NCBI RefSeq assembly: GCF_014839805.1 | Contig: NC_051115.1 | Location: forward strand, 5,553,299-5,617,298 | From: Manduca sexta | Taxonomy: Eukaryota; Arthropoda; Insecta; Lepidoptera; Sphingidae | Length of the DNA: 64,000 nt | Direction of reading: 5' to 3' | Part shown: positions 12,401-27,400 of the stretch, one piece after another | Layout of the letters: every line of letters begins with the position of its first letter | How positions within the stretch are numbered: the first letter of the stretch is position 1 | Notes under the pieces: generated by a model | Seen by the model: the letters and a program-made list of their open reading frames with translations, nothing else | Told to the model about the DNA's origin: nothing | Database searches by the model: none | Translations under genes and position numbers: made by a program

Positions 12401-15400
12401 TTGGAGGATCTAATATCGCGTTCTGAAACTCAACAAAAGTGAAAGTGAATCGCGAACGCGACAAAATTGCATAGTCTCAAAATACATAGTACATAAATAG
12501 TGGTCGGCTTCGAGAAACTCAATTTTAGCTAACTTCAGTTGTTAATATAATATATAACTCAAAGGTGACTGACAGTGATATATCAAGGAACAGCCCAAAC
12601 CATTGGACGGATCGGGCTAAGACTTTACATGCATAAAGCTACTATGACGTAGGCATCCCCTAAGAAAGGATTTTGATAAATTCTACCCTTAAGGGGATAA
12701 AATAGGGGATGAAAGTTTGTATAAATGTTCTTAGATTTTCGACTGATTGAACTGAAATTATAGATTGGGGATAAAATTAGTTTGAACCTATAAGTACCGG
12801 GAAAATATGTAGCAAGACTTTTATCAAACAGTGGAATTTTATCCTGGAAAACACCTTCACGCGGGCGAAGCCGCGAGCAAAAGCTAGTAACTAATATATT
12901 CACCATAAATCCTGGTTTTATTTTTCTGATTTTTTAATATTTTATTTGGTCTAATGCAAATATGTCGTGTGTGTGTGTATTTCTGACTGTAAGTATGATG
13001 TCGTTGCGACGAATTCTTAGAGTAGTAGTAGTGGCATTAGGGCGCGTAAACATAAAATGACTTTTTATTCATATTTATTTCGTTTAAAACTTACTTTTTT
13101 ATTTTACATCTACGGCTCAAGTAACTTATTGTAGTGTTATTTCCAAGTAGATAAGTATGTGGTTTCATTTAGTAACGCGATGTCAAAATGACCCTGTATA
13201 AACATTTGATCTTTAATAAAAAGGCGTAAAGCGGGTACCGGGGTGGCATCACTTTCCTCCCCTTTAGTTACACAGGATGATCCCAGAAATGTGGGCCACT
13301 ATGGCAGGTTTAAACATCCTGTATAAGGTCGCTACGTTCTTACCTGATGCACAATACCGGAGCCGGGCGGCACTATCAGCATGTTGTCGAAGGCTTGGGC
13401 GCCCCACTGTCAACCAGAAATATATTACCATTATTACATAAAATAAAATTCATCACGTAAGCGAATATAGCGCTTATAAGTCAAGGTTTCTTTTAATTTT
13501 ATCCGTGGTGCTTTTTAACTAGCTTATCTAGTTGTAAACGTCCCTATCCTTGAGGTTAAAACGGCTTAGATCATGATTTTGTCACATTGCTATGGAGGGA
13601 AGTGGACAATTAATATTTCCACCTCCCTATCTATTTGATTATCGTTGCGGGATAATGACAAGTGTTCCCTGAGACTCTGAGCTTCACCGCTCGGTGTCAT
13701 GCGTGCCACTGCTGATCCTCCAGGAGTTGTAGTGGTGTGAGGACGGGAAATTGTCAGGAGAAGGTTCTTATGAAAGAAAAAATTCTAAAAAATGTTCGGA
13801 AAATTAGAAAATTTAAGAAAACTTAACGAAAATATTAATTTTATATAACTGTCAATTGTTTGAAATAACTGTCAGCGATTGACAGAATGCGCGCTGCAAA
13901 ATCATAGTTAAGACGGGACAACGTCTGTCGGGTCAACTAGTCAATTATAAAAATCAAATTACTCACTTTCAAAAACTGGAACCTCTCCTTGTTCCTTTCG
14001 AATTCTAACTCCTGGTTCTTGTTTAGCGCGTCTGGGCTGCAAAATTAGATATAGTTACACTCATCGATATATATGTACTACGCACTAAATTTGGCGTTCC
14101 GAATATTCGCTCTGTTCAACTGATTTGAACTGCAATCCATTCAAACTGACTTTAGATGGTCAACATTGGCAGCTTGTGGTTGTGTACGGAGCGCTCATGA
14201 TATAAGAAATCGAGTCTAAGTGTAAATCTGGATTTTAAATAAAAAATATAAGTCAAATAAGTAAAATTATTTGTTGGTCAAGTGAATAAATAGGTTATAA
14301 CAGTGACGTTTTGGTTGCCATTTTAGTTCAGACTTTGAACAAAGTTAATATGGACGTCCGTGTCTATAGAATAAACATCAATGGTTATACTTGTATTCAC
14401 AAACAATAATATGAGGACAAGTGCGCCCGAACAGTGTCGGCTGTCATAGTTATCTGTGGCTATGTTCAGGTTTGTTTATCGACAGCCGACTGAAGTGAAG
14501 TTGTGTCAATATTAGCCAATCACAGCGGCCCTATGTGCACGCACTGCGACTGTTATGTCGAAAGTACAATCCTCAGCCAAATGACAAGCATAGAAGTAAT
14601 ACTAAGCCATTTGAGTGTACACTGTCTTAGGAACATGATTACAAAACAGGCAAACAATTTTGACAAGCACTGACTATAACGTAACTAAATTGTGTGGGCG
14701 CGTTGCAAGTTGTAACATTTGAAATGAATTTGCTTTTTTACCATCGTAAAGACAACCAAGGAGGACGAGTATGTGGTTTCAATTAGTAACGCAATGTCAA
14801 CATGACCCTGTATATGAAATATACGTTCTAACGAAGCTTGTTTAAAAATTATTCGCCTTAGTTTCGACTCTGCGTCGACTTAGCCCCGCAGCCTCTATTT
14901 GTAATAGTTACGTTTTTGGTGTTAAATGGCTTAAATTTCACAATTCGCCTTACTTTCGACTCAATGTCGACTTAGCCTACCCCCCACCCCTGACCGTATG
15001 TACTTAAAAATTGCATTCTAGCAATGCTCAAAATTATCAATTCGACTTAAAATCAACTCTGCATCGACTTAATCTACCAGCCTACTTACGTTCTAGCGAA
15101 GTCGACCTGCACTGAGTGATCGATCACCAAATCAGCTGGACATATCGGGTTGATCTTCTGGGGATCGCCGCCCAAGTCTTTCACAGCATCTCTCATCGCT
15201 GCGAAGTCGACTACCGCTGGAACTCCTGTGAGATCCTGGAACAAAGTTATACCATCGCTTTTTATCTTTAGAGGCCGTTCAAGTATTATGTAACACAATT
15301 TTTGAAGATTGTTTAGCCCAATGTAACGCGCCGTAACATTTTAGTGTATGTCCCCCACCCCTCCAAAAGTTACGTAACTCGAAAGTTTCATTTTTTCTAA

Positions 15401-18400
15401 TATTTACAATTATGTCACGCAAAGTACCGGAAAGTCGCTAAAATACCTTTGTTATTTTAAAATAAAATAATCAATGTTACATGACGCGTTGTACGAACCC
15501 CCCCTGCCGCCTGTAACGCATCGTAACGTTTCATGAGTTCCCGCACCCCTCCAAATTACGTTATGTAAACCTTGAACGGCCCCTTAGCAGAGTTATCAGG
15601 TTGCTTATGGTAGCATTGTATTCATATAGATACAAGGTGTAAAGCTGGAATTAATAACCGGTTTTGAACAGGCCGGCATAATTATTGCGATTATCTATTC
15701 TATCTATATAATTTCGCTTACGTCAATTAGCCTTTCAACCATCGATGTTATGAAATAAGACGTACCTGTAATATCACCCTGGCGGGTTTAAAAGCGATCT
15801 CCACGCCCCCCTCCACGGCCTGGTTCTGTTCCCAATCGAGGACATTCTGCACATCCTTGGACAGCACCTGGAACTCGTCGCAGTTCCTCACGCACGACTC
15901 CAGGAGTACTCTGATGCTGTAGGGGAGACGATCTGTGGAGTAACAGTATTGGTTAGAGAAAACACTAATGAATGAAAAATGAAATAATAATAATAATAAT
16001 ATCAGCCCTGTATTATATACTTGCCCACTGCTGAGCGCGGGCCTCCTCTACTACTGAGAGGGATTAGGCCTTAGTCCACCACGCTGTAGTGCGGATTGGT
16101 AGACTTCACACACCTTCGAAATTCCTATAGAGAACTTCTCAGATGTGCAGGTTTCCTCACGATGTTTTCCTTCACCGTTAAAGCGAACGATAAATTCACA
16201 AAGAATACACACATGATTTTTTAGAAAAGCCAGAGGTGTGTGCCCTTGGGATTTGAACCTGCGGACATTCGTCTCGGCAGTCCGTTCTACACCCAACTAG
16301 GCTATCGCCGCTATAAGATTCAGAAAAATGAAAATTTACACCGAAATCAAGAGGTGATAAGGACACAAATGGGAGAAAATTAACAGATTCTTTAAATAGC
16401 TGGTGGTGGGATATTTATATACGCCCGGATAGCGACCGTACACAAGCTAAAACCCGCCATAGTGGCTCACGTGAGTCGCGTGATCAGCCTATGTATATCC
16501 TGTTCAAACATAATTGTGTCGACTGAGGGGTAATCATCTCTCGTCAGTCGACACTATTGGAGCTCTTACCATCAGGTACAGTAGGGTCACTTAGCCGGGG
16601 CGGTTGAAGAAAAAAGATAGCGCTGACGTCATGCAGTGATTTAAGGTCTACTTCGAAGAACGAACGTCGAAACGTAGATCCAAAACGAAGAACACGAACT
16701 ATGGATTTAACTTTACTACCAAATTACTTCGCTGTCACCGTTCTGTAGCTTACCTTAGTGGTAGCATCAATTTCCCGTATATTTCTGAGAAAGCAGAGGA
16801 ACTATATCCTCGCAGGTGGTTTTAAAAATGGATAGCGAAACCCTACAAGTTCTTACAAATTCCATGTCTGAAATATTGCGATGAACGGATCCGATCCGTA
16901 CTTCGTAGTAACAAAACGTGAGATCCCTCATCCGAAACTACGGATTTCGGAAGTAGACCCTCTGATGTAACGGGAAAGGAATTACTCGCGGGCAATGGCG
17001 TCCAAAACACCTACTATCACAGAAACTTTTATAGTAACAAGGCTGAATGCTTTATAATCTTAATCTAAATTACTTGTTTATTATTGGAGCGATAATTTCC
17101 CAACTGGTTTTAAACGCCTCAAGCGTTACATTTCTTGCATCATTATAATCGGAAAGTCAAAATATGTTTGTCAATCATACTTCCTCGAGGCCATTCTTGT
17201 TTATTTCACTATTTATCACTACATAGTATAAAACAAAGTCGCTTTCTCTGTCCCTATATCCTTTTGTATGCTTAAATCTTTAAAACTACGCAACGGATTT
17301 TAATGCGGTTTTTTTAATAGATAGAGTGATTCAAGAGGAAGGTTTATATGTATAATAATAACATCCATTAAATAATCAGCATTGCACCCGTGCGAAGCCG
17401 GGGCGGGTCGCTAGTACAACTATATAAAGCTGAAGAGTTTGTATGTTTGAACGCGTTAATCTCAGGAAGTATTGGTTCCAATTGAAAAAATCTTTTAGAG
17501 TTGGATAGCCCTGTGTTTGTGGAAGGCTATAGGCTATATATCATCACGCTAAGACCAATGGGAGCGGAGCAGTAATGAAAAATGTTGCAAAAAGAGGGAA
17601 AATTTATTAGTTTTGAGAGCTTCGGTTGCGTGCGCTGCGTAAACGGTTAAAGTTACGTAAGGAATATGTATGACGGAATTGTTTCTTTTGAAATGTTCTA
17701 AATAATATATTATAAAACAAAGTTCCCCGCTGCATCTGTATGCTTGTACGCGTTAAACTCAAAAACAAACCAACAGATTTAGATGAAATTTGGTATGGAG
17801 ATAGTTGGAGACTCTTTTTTTTTTTTTTGTTTTCGCGGAGAAAGTGTCTTATGACTACCGCTCAGCCTTCGTGGGGGGCGACTGAGCGGTTATATTGGGG
17901 TCACCGTGCCTTACGACCCGGCATTGCGCCGCCCGGATTTGATGTAGACCTTCTTCAGGCGACCGCCGGGCCAAGTCCCTAACCTATATACAACGCACGG
18001 CATACCAACTAAAACTCCGCGGTGGCTCTCTTCGGCGCATTAGGGACGACTGCGAGCTTCCTCTGACGGAAATGTCTAAGTCTGCTTCCACAGCCGCCCC
18101 TGCGTAGTTGGAGACTCTGGGAAGAACATTAGCTTTTCTACCCCGGGAATGTATATGTCCGTTTGTAACACAAAAGTTTACCCCGGAAAAAGTAACACGC
18201 GGGCGGAGCCGCGGGCAGAAGCTAGTTATTATATATTCATAAAAAAAATAAAACAGATTTTGTAACATGCCTAATACGTACTCCTGGGAGAGGGGACAAG
18301 AGCTTTACTTTGGCTGCCAAGGAGACCAAAATACTATCACTACATAGTATTAAAACAAAGTCGCTTTCTCTGTCCCTATGTCCCTTTGTATGCATAAATC

Positions 18401-21400
18401 TTTAAAACTACGCAACGGATTTTGATGCGGTTTTTTTTTTAATAGATAGAGTGATTCAAGAGGAAGGTTTATATGTATAATAATAACATCCATAGTCAGC
18501 ATAGCACCCGTGCGAAGCCGGGGCGGGTCGCTAGTTATGCATAATACTTGAACAGGCCGCTATAACTGCATTTACTCGAGTAAAAAACAACACGTTCAAT
18601 GAAGTTGTTTTAGATAAAACTGACAAGATATGATAAAAAAACAGAGTTGTAAGATTATATAGAGCGAATATTGGGAAGATTGTCATAAAAAAATGTTGCG
18701 CTAATGCTATGGTTACTCAATCTAAAACTGAAGCGAGTTGATTAAAAAATAAAAATAACTATCGCTGGCTACAGAAATACTTTCGACTGTCTACTACTTT
18801 ACGACTGTCCACGACCAACTGCCTTAGGTCTGTCTTTTTTTTTTTATTGACTACTGCTGATAGCCTGAGACGCGAGTCGGCTCACCGGTCTCCCGGGTGA
18901 GCGCTTTAGGCGCTCCAGCCCGCTAAGCCCCGGTCCGTCGAACGCTCAGTGATTTTATAGCAAAAGATACCCTCACAATATTTTTTATTGTAACAATACT
19001 TTATATTTTTTTCCATATCATGATTCGCACGTTTTAATGCGAATATTAGCATATTTCCTGTAAACATATTTTTTTATCAATATCTCACGGACATTTCAAA
19101 TAAGACGTCTTATTGCCAATTGGTAACAACTTTATGAGCAAAAATTTGACTCAGGTCCAGTCTAGGGTAAAAGGTCTCAAAGGCGAAATCCAATGAGCTG
19201 GTCGGACCAGTCCGCTCCGCTCTCGACAGCAACATGTACGAAGCAATCCACGTTGCAGAGAACCGGCACCATTGGGGCAGTATAGTCCGGAATAAAATGA
19301 TCCGTGTAGGAGGTCTTCCAGCATTAAGGATATCCACGCAAGAAGGAGGTTCGGTCCATAACTAATTATATAGTTTAATGCTTTTAATAAAAAATAAGTA
19401 TAATAATATAATGGGCCTCCTCTACTGAGAGGGATTAGGTCTTGGTCCACCACGCTGTAGTGCGGGCATACTTCACACACCTTTGAAATTCCTATAGAGA
19501 ACTTCTCAGGTATGCAGGTTTCCTCACGATGTACTCCTTCACCGTTAAACCAAGCGATAATTTAGAAAAAATACACACATAATTTTAGAAAAGTCAGAGG
19601 TGTGTGCCCTTGGGATTTGAACCTGCGGACATTCGTCTCGGCAGTCCGTTCCACAACCAACTAGGCAATCGCCGCTTCGATAAAAAATTAGTATTTGATA
19701 GATAACCTTTTTTTTACCTAAACACTAACTATTGCCTGCGGCCCCGTACACGTGAAATAGTTTTCCCGAAATAAAAAGTAGCCTACAGGACTAACGTAAA
19801 TTCCTATTAGTGAAAATAAAATCAAAATCGGTATGGTTCCTGAGATTAGCGCGTTCAAACTGTCCAGTTTTATATAAGTAACTAGCGACCCGCCCCGGCT
19901 TCGCACGGGTGCAATGCTGATACTAAATACACTACAGAAAAACTGTGAACGTTGTATATAAAAACATAGCGGCCCGCTCTGGCTTCGCACGGGTATAACA
20001 TAACAAAATAACAGTATTTCTCCACTATTTAATGGATGTTATTATACATATAAACCTTCCTCTTGAATCACTCTATCTATTAAAAAAAACCGCATCAAAA
20101 TCCGTTGCGTAGTTTTAAAGATTTAAGCATACATAGATAGGGACAGGGAAAGCGACTTTGTTTTATACTATGTAGTGAAGATGACGAGCCTTCAACTAGC
20201 ACACATCGCATTATTCTTTTTAGATGTTGACTAGCTGTGCTCGCCGCTTCGCCCGCATGAAAAACAATGTCACAAAGTGTTTCCCGGGTAAATCCCGACC
20301 CACGAGAGTTTCTATAACCACGTGACCTCATCAACAGTAATCGTTATATTTCAGTCAATTTACATAAAACCGTAATTTACTAATCTAATCTTCCTCAGGA
20401 ATTGCGCTTAGTAAAAACCGTACAAAAATCCGTTCAGTAGATTTTGAGTAAATCGATAACATACAGACAGCTTTATGGGACTTCGTTTTATAACAGATAT
20501 AGATATGTCGTCATCGAGTTGATTTTTAAATAGAACAACGCCATCTTATGGCGTTCGACAGAATCTTCGCTAAACAATGCAATAAGGAGGTCAAACGATA
20601 TCAAGAAGGCCGGAAAGCTGGCAGTCAAAGAGAATGACAAGCCTATGAAAAATTTGCAAATTAGCTGAAGTCACATCGTCTGCCAACGATGGAGCCACAG
20701 TTTAAAAATTGAATTGAATTGAAGCTGAAGTTAAAATGAATTATTATTTGGATCAAATAATCGAATAATATTATTGGAGAGTAGTGCTTTGAGTGCGTGG
20801 AAACTGTCTCGCGTTCCGTAGTAGTTTGTGTTGTTGGAATTACAATTGTTTTGGGACAAAAACTACAACTACTAAAATCTGACTTCGGTTATTGTGATCC
20901 GACGTATCCCCACATACGCCCACGATACTTAGTAGTAACAAGCTATGGAAGACGATAACGAGCATACACTACGCCTGCCTGAAAATATAGGTTTAAATAA
21001 GAAAATAGAATCAATAGTTTATGAGAAAATCGCACATATACAAACGTAACGATAAAACACATAACCTCCTTTTTAAGTCGGTTAAAAAGCAACCATACAC
21101 ATCTTCTACTCACCTCTATTCACCCCCAGCAGTAAATACATAATGTAAACATCAGTTATGCGTTAAATACATGCTGATAAGGAGGTTAGATAACGTGTCT
21201 AGAGAATATATTACATTCCTTATTATTCACGAATGGGTAGGTAGAGACTTAGGCACCCAGTTGTCTCTTAGAAGGGGGGGGGGGGGTTGTTCATTGTGGG
21301 GCAATGCCCTACCTTAAAATACTAATGTCCTACCTTAATAATCAACTAAATTTTACATAACTCTATCAAAATATTTGGAGCAGCGAGTTTTTTATTTCAT

Positions 21401-24400
21401 GATTTGGAAGTTGGTCCCATAGTAAGTTATTCGTATTGATGAGTGGAATAATCTTTTTTCGAGATTTGAGGGTATTTTGTTACAATCTGTACATTACCCT
21501 AACAATTGTGGAAGCATTAACTTGACTCATTCACAAGTAAAGAAAGCCAAAAATCGTTTGACCAGTTCAGATCTAGTAACACTTTACTTCTGCCCTACTT
21601 GTAACAACAGCTGCCCTACCTTAATTCAAGTCTAGCTACGGCCCTGCGCGTATATTCCATTGCATAATAGACGGCGAGCCCGCCCTCTGGTGGTAGGTCT
21701 TATATGTGAGAGTCCTGGGTAGGTACCACCGCAATGTCTGCATCAAGCAGTGCGTAGTCACTTGTGTTCCGGTTTTAACATTGTAGCCAGTGTTACTGGA
21801 CATAATAATTAACATCTCATGTCTCAGACGAGCGCAGTGAAATACCAAACACTTGTAATTCAAGGTTACTGTTTATCGGTCGTATCGTTTACCATCAGGC
21901 GAACGGCAAGCTCGTCTCATCATACATACATACATACATAACATCACGCATTTTATCCCCGAAGGGGTATGCAGAGGCGCAACTAGGGCAACCACTTTTC
22001 GCCAAGTATGTTCCGTCCCATGATGTGATAGGGGGCGAGCCTATCGCCATATCGGGCACAAATTCCAGACTCCAGGCTGATACTGAGCAGAAAAACCCAA
22101 ATATCACTTTGCCCGACCCGGGATTCGAACCCAGGACCTCAGAGCGCTATTGTACTGGACGTGCAATACAACTACGCCACCGAGGCATCATTACAAGCAA
22201 TAAAAAAAATGGACGAACTATTGAGTAAGAGATGACGTACATCATGTATTGTCGAATTGTGTGGTGTAATCCTCATACTTTGAGCTTCAACATGGGCAGT
22301 ATAAATACTTTTTTGTCGATTCCTGTATCGAAAGGGGCTTTATTAAAATAATATTTTGATATGAAAAGTGAGTGGGCAAAAGCGGACGTACGGAACGACA
22401 TTGTAACAACCAAACTCCTTAAATGAAGATACAAAAAAAACTTATGATACCCCTGCTTTAAGTAATCAGATAAATACGTACTTGATAACATAATATTTTC
22501 ACGTTAATTCAAGTGTTCTTGACCTTACGAATTTTATTACCGAGGTCGCGTCAGATATCGGATTTACATAAGTATAAGTTATGTAAATCTTTAAAAATTT
22601 AAATTTATAATTGTAAATGAAATTGTCGTTAATGTTAGAAGTAAATGCAGTAACTATTAAACGGGTTTTGATGTTTGTAAGATAAAAAACTTTTGGATTT
22701 TGCAGAGATCCTAGATAAGGTATGATCCCTAATCGAATTTTGGCCATGGTGTCCAATCTCAACGGAGATAAGCAGGAGATATTATAGTGCACGAGTGTGT
22801 GCAATACACAAGCACTCTCTGTTCCTTCTCATAGTCCGGTGAGACGACATGACCGGAGAGAGATCAGCAGGAGATATTATAGTGCACGAGTGTGTGCAAT
22901 ACACAAGCACTCTCTGTTCCTACTCATAGTCCGCTGAGACGACATGACCGGAGAGAGATCAGCAGGAGATATTATAGTGCACGAGTGTGTGCAATACACA
23001 AGCACTCTCTGCTCGTTCTCATAGTCTGCTGAGACATGACCTGAGAAAGATCAGGACCAACGGCTTTACGTGCTTGACGCGGGTGTATCACACCGCAAAC
23101 TTGCCAACTCCGAACGACTAAGTCATTTTTAAGATGGCGACCCTTAATTATTTTGGCTTTGGATTGGAACCCAGGACCTCTACGCGTTAGTCTTATTCGT
23201 ACAATTACTACGCCACCGAGGCAGTCAAGAGAACGTACACTGATGAAAAGCTTATCTAGTTGTAAACGTCCCTATCCTTGAGGTTAAAACGTCTCCTTAG
23301 ACCATGATTTTGTCACATTGCTATGGAGGGAAGTGGACAATTAATATTTCCAACTCCTCCCTATTTATTTGATTATCGTTGCGGGATAATGACAAGTGTT
23401 CCCTGAGACTCGGCGAGCTTCACCGCTCGGTGCCACGCGTGCCACTGCTGATCCTTACAGGAGCTGTAGTGGTGGATGTGAGGGCGGGAAAGTCTCTAAT
23501 GAAATGAATGATCTCTGAAAAGAGCAGGTCAGGAGTTTTAACTGGGTAAAATTTATGAGAATTACGAATGTAGGCGAAAGACACGTGACATGTGATACTC
23601 TATAGTCTCTGCTTACCCCTGGATGAGGGTTTGAGTGTGTATATGGGGAACATACAACGCCATCTGATCATCACTGGAACTACCAGATGAAGTAGATAAG
23701 ATCTAACCACCCATCATCGACATAAATCTACATATATAAAAATGAATCCCTATTTCCCTTGGTCACGCCATCACGCGTGAACGGCTGAACCGATTTCACT
23801 ATTTTTTTTGTTGTTGTGTTTGTTATTGTCAGGAGAAGGTTCTTATGAAAGAAAAAATTAAAAAAATTGCGCGGTAAATTAGAAAATTTAAGAAAACTTA
23901 ACGAAAATGTTAATTTTATATAACTGTGAATTGTTCGAAATAACTGTCAGCGATTGACAGAATTCGCGCTGCAAATTCATAGTTAAGAACAACGTCTGTC
24001 GGGGCAGCTAGTTCTAAATGAAGGAAAGCCGGTTAGCCGGTGGTAGGTCTCATATGTAATAGTCCTGGGTAGGTAACACCGCAATGTCTATTTCTGCCGC
24101 CAAGCAGCAGTGTGTAGTCACTGTTGTATTCCGGTTAGAACATTGTATCCAGTATAAGTACTGAACATAATAATTAACATCTCATGTCTCAGTATGGCGA
24201 ACGCAGTGAAATACCAAACACTTTGTAATTCAGGATGGTAGGTGGTGTTTCTACTGTTTATGGGCGGTCGTATCGCTTACGAACAGGCGAACGACGAGCT
24301 CGTCTCGTCTTTGAAAACAATCAAAAATAAATAAAAAAGCCGACAGGAATCTGGTTACATGGACGATACGGCACTAAGAGTCACAATCCTAAAATTGGTA

Positions 24401-27400
24401 CAATTTTGATAAGATACCGATAGCCTTTATATCCTACTTCAATAGAATTAAAAATAATAAACACGTGCTGCAATTATACTCTCAAAACAGATTAAAAGTG
24501 AAACAAATTAATCTTCATAAGGTTATCGTAATCAATACAATAATATTGACAGTTTGGCTTGACGCGGCTGATTGTAGTAAAAATAAATTTTACTGCGAAG
24601 TTTTATGCAGTTAGCAATAAAAGTTTTTGAAGAAATGCAAAACTTTAAAACGATTTTTCTTTATCTATACTAATATACCGATGACCTCATAAAAATAGCA
24701 GGCGCCCTCTGGATTCGAATCGCAGAGGATAGAGATCGCTGGTCATCTCTGGAGGAGGCCTTTACCGTCCGTTGAGAGGGATTCCTGCAGTCTTACTTTT
24801 AAACCCAAATTACCTGTTAAAACTTAACTTTAAAAGTATGATTTAATTTGAACTTTTTTATACAAAACGAATTGCTATTTAAAACATGTGTTAGGCATAA
24901 TTATACATGTACTTACTTTATATTTTAAATATCTTATTGTCAAACATTACTCATAAAAAGAAATAAAAGGCTTTTTTATTATTTTTTTTAATGTTTATTT
25001 TTATTTATTTATTTATACTAATATACTGAAGGGCTTGTTTGAACGAGGTACAACTACTAAACAGATTTCGATTGTTTTATTCACTAATCGGCAGCTATGA
25101 AACTCCTCAGTACTATAGGCTGATGCCCGTATTCATAAAAGTTATTTATCTAAGGACGGAGCATTGCTGTGATAACAAGTTTGTTTCTCAGCTTTGATTA
25201 TCTGACAGCCAACTAGATTCAAGTTGTATCTCAATATTAGCCAATCACAACGGCCCTATGTCTACGCTGCGAAGGCTGTCATGCCGTCAGCACTAAGAAA
25301 CAGACTTATTATCAGAGCAACGCACTAAAACACGTCTATGAATACGAGGGTAAGATTTTGACCGAAAATTTTTTACACGTGACCGGAGACGCAGGCCCAA
25401 GCTAGTCTAAAATAAAGTAAGTCCTTTGGAATTTAATATTATTTTTGATTGAAATTTTACGATTTCTTGTATGAAGGTGTAGTCAGCCTTAAAAGTGGCT
25501 GAACAAATTCAAAATTTCAAATCTCTTAAACTTTGGTGTCTTTATCAAAATAAGTATTTTCTACGGAAAAAAACTTTGAAGGAGTTTATTTTAATTTGTA
25601 TAAAAAAAAAGAATATTTCAATCAAAGTTAACGTATAAAAGTTATAAAGTTCAGTTGCTTTTGCGGCTGACTGTACGCTTATTACAAAACTCACCATATT
25701 TAGGTCCAAGTGCGGCCAGGTCAAAGTAGTTGTATGACTTTCCATTGATGTCAATTGACTTCAGAAGATTCTGGTATGGGTTTGATTTGGCTGAAACAAA
25801 TATTATATAGTTCAATTAGGGGCCGTTCAAGTATTACGTAATGCAATTTTTGAAGATGATTGAACCCCTACCCATGTGACGCGTCGTAAGACGTAACGTT
25901 TTCCTGTACGACCCCTCCCCCCCCCCCCCCTCCAAAAGTTATGTAACCCTTAAGTTTTTTTTTCTAATATTCACATTTTTTCTACGCAAAATACCGGAAA
26001 GTCGCTAAAATATTTTTATTGTTTTAAGATTAAAAAACAAACCCCCCTCCCGCCCCTGTAACGCATCGTAACGTTTTACAAGACACCCCCCCCCCAAATT
26101 GCGTTACTTAACACTTGAACGGCCCCTTATAATATTGTTACACTAAAATACAAAAATCTTTCCAAATTCTTTCATAAATGACCCTAGCAGATCTAGGTAA
26201 AAAACAGAAAAAAATATATTTAAACTTTCTATAATAGTTTGCTTCGAATATAAAGATATTGCCGTGAATAAAAACTGCTTGCACATTCAATGTAATAAAA
26301 AAAAAAAAAACAAAAAAAATATGTACTCTCTTTAGTGAATCATAGTTTCATACTATTTTGTGTTGTTATTTTTTATCATTTTGATTAGTGTTTACTTTTA
26401 CTAATCTTCCAAATAAAACAGTAAAATATATAAATAAATAAATAATCAAAGACCAGTCTTCGAAACAATGGGAGATAATTGTAATATTAAACTGCAATAA
26501 AATCCGCAAAATATAATTGTTTAAAACAAAATCAGTTTCGAAATCATTGACTTATATTTTATAGACACAAACGTCCATATAAACTATTTGTTCAAAATCT
26601 GAACGAAAATGGCAAATCGTCACTGTTATAACCTATTTATTCACTTGAACAACAAATAATTTCACTTATTTGACTAATATTTTTTATTCACATCCAAGTT
26701 TACACTTAGACTCGAGTTCTTATATTATGAATGGCACTCCATACACAACCACACACTGTTATTGTTGAAATCATACTAAAGTCATGTGTATGGATTGCAG
26801 TACAGTTGAGTCAAACACAATTAGTGTATGGAATGCCAGATCTAGTACATATATATTGATATAAGAAATCATACAATTTGCATATCAAACGGTTATTGTC
26901 ATTGCAATAGGCAAAAATTTTATCATTTAATTACTTTAGCTAGATGTAATTTTACAAATAAAGTTAATTATTATGACATAATAATTTCTCATATTTACAT
27001 GAATGTTACATTGAAATAAAACTATTATTCAGATTTTATTATGTTTTTTTTTATAATTTTCTCTACTTTCGAAGGGTTTGTAGCAATGGGGAAAGGTGAA
27101 ATGTTCAAAAGGGAAGATGAATTTTAGACAAAAATAAATGATATAAAAAAAAAATTCAGATTTTATCATGATTTTTTTTTATAATTTTCTCTTGTTTCAA
27201 AGGCTTTGTAGCAGCGGCGAAAGGTGAAATTTTCCAATTTTTGGGAACCCAAAAAAACATGTAGGTACTAATATGCACAAATGACTGCAAATCATTCTAA
27301 TGATAATTAGATTCTACATAAAAGGACGCCAACAGGAACCCAGTTATATGGACCGTTGGCCACTTTGTAGCCATCATGGTCACATGGGATTAAGTCATAC

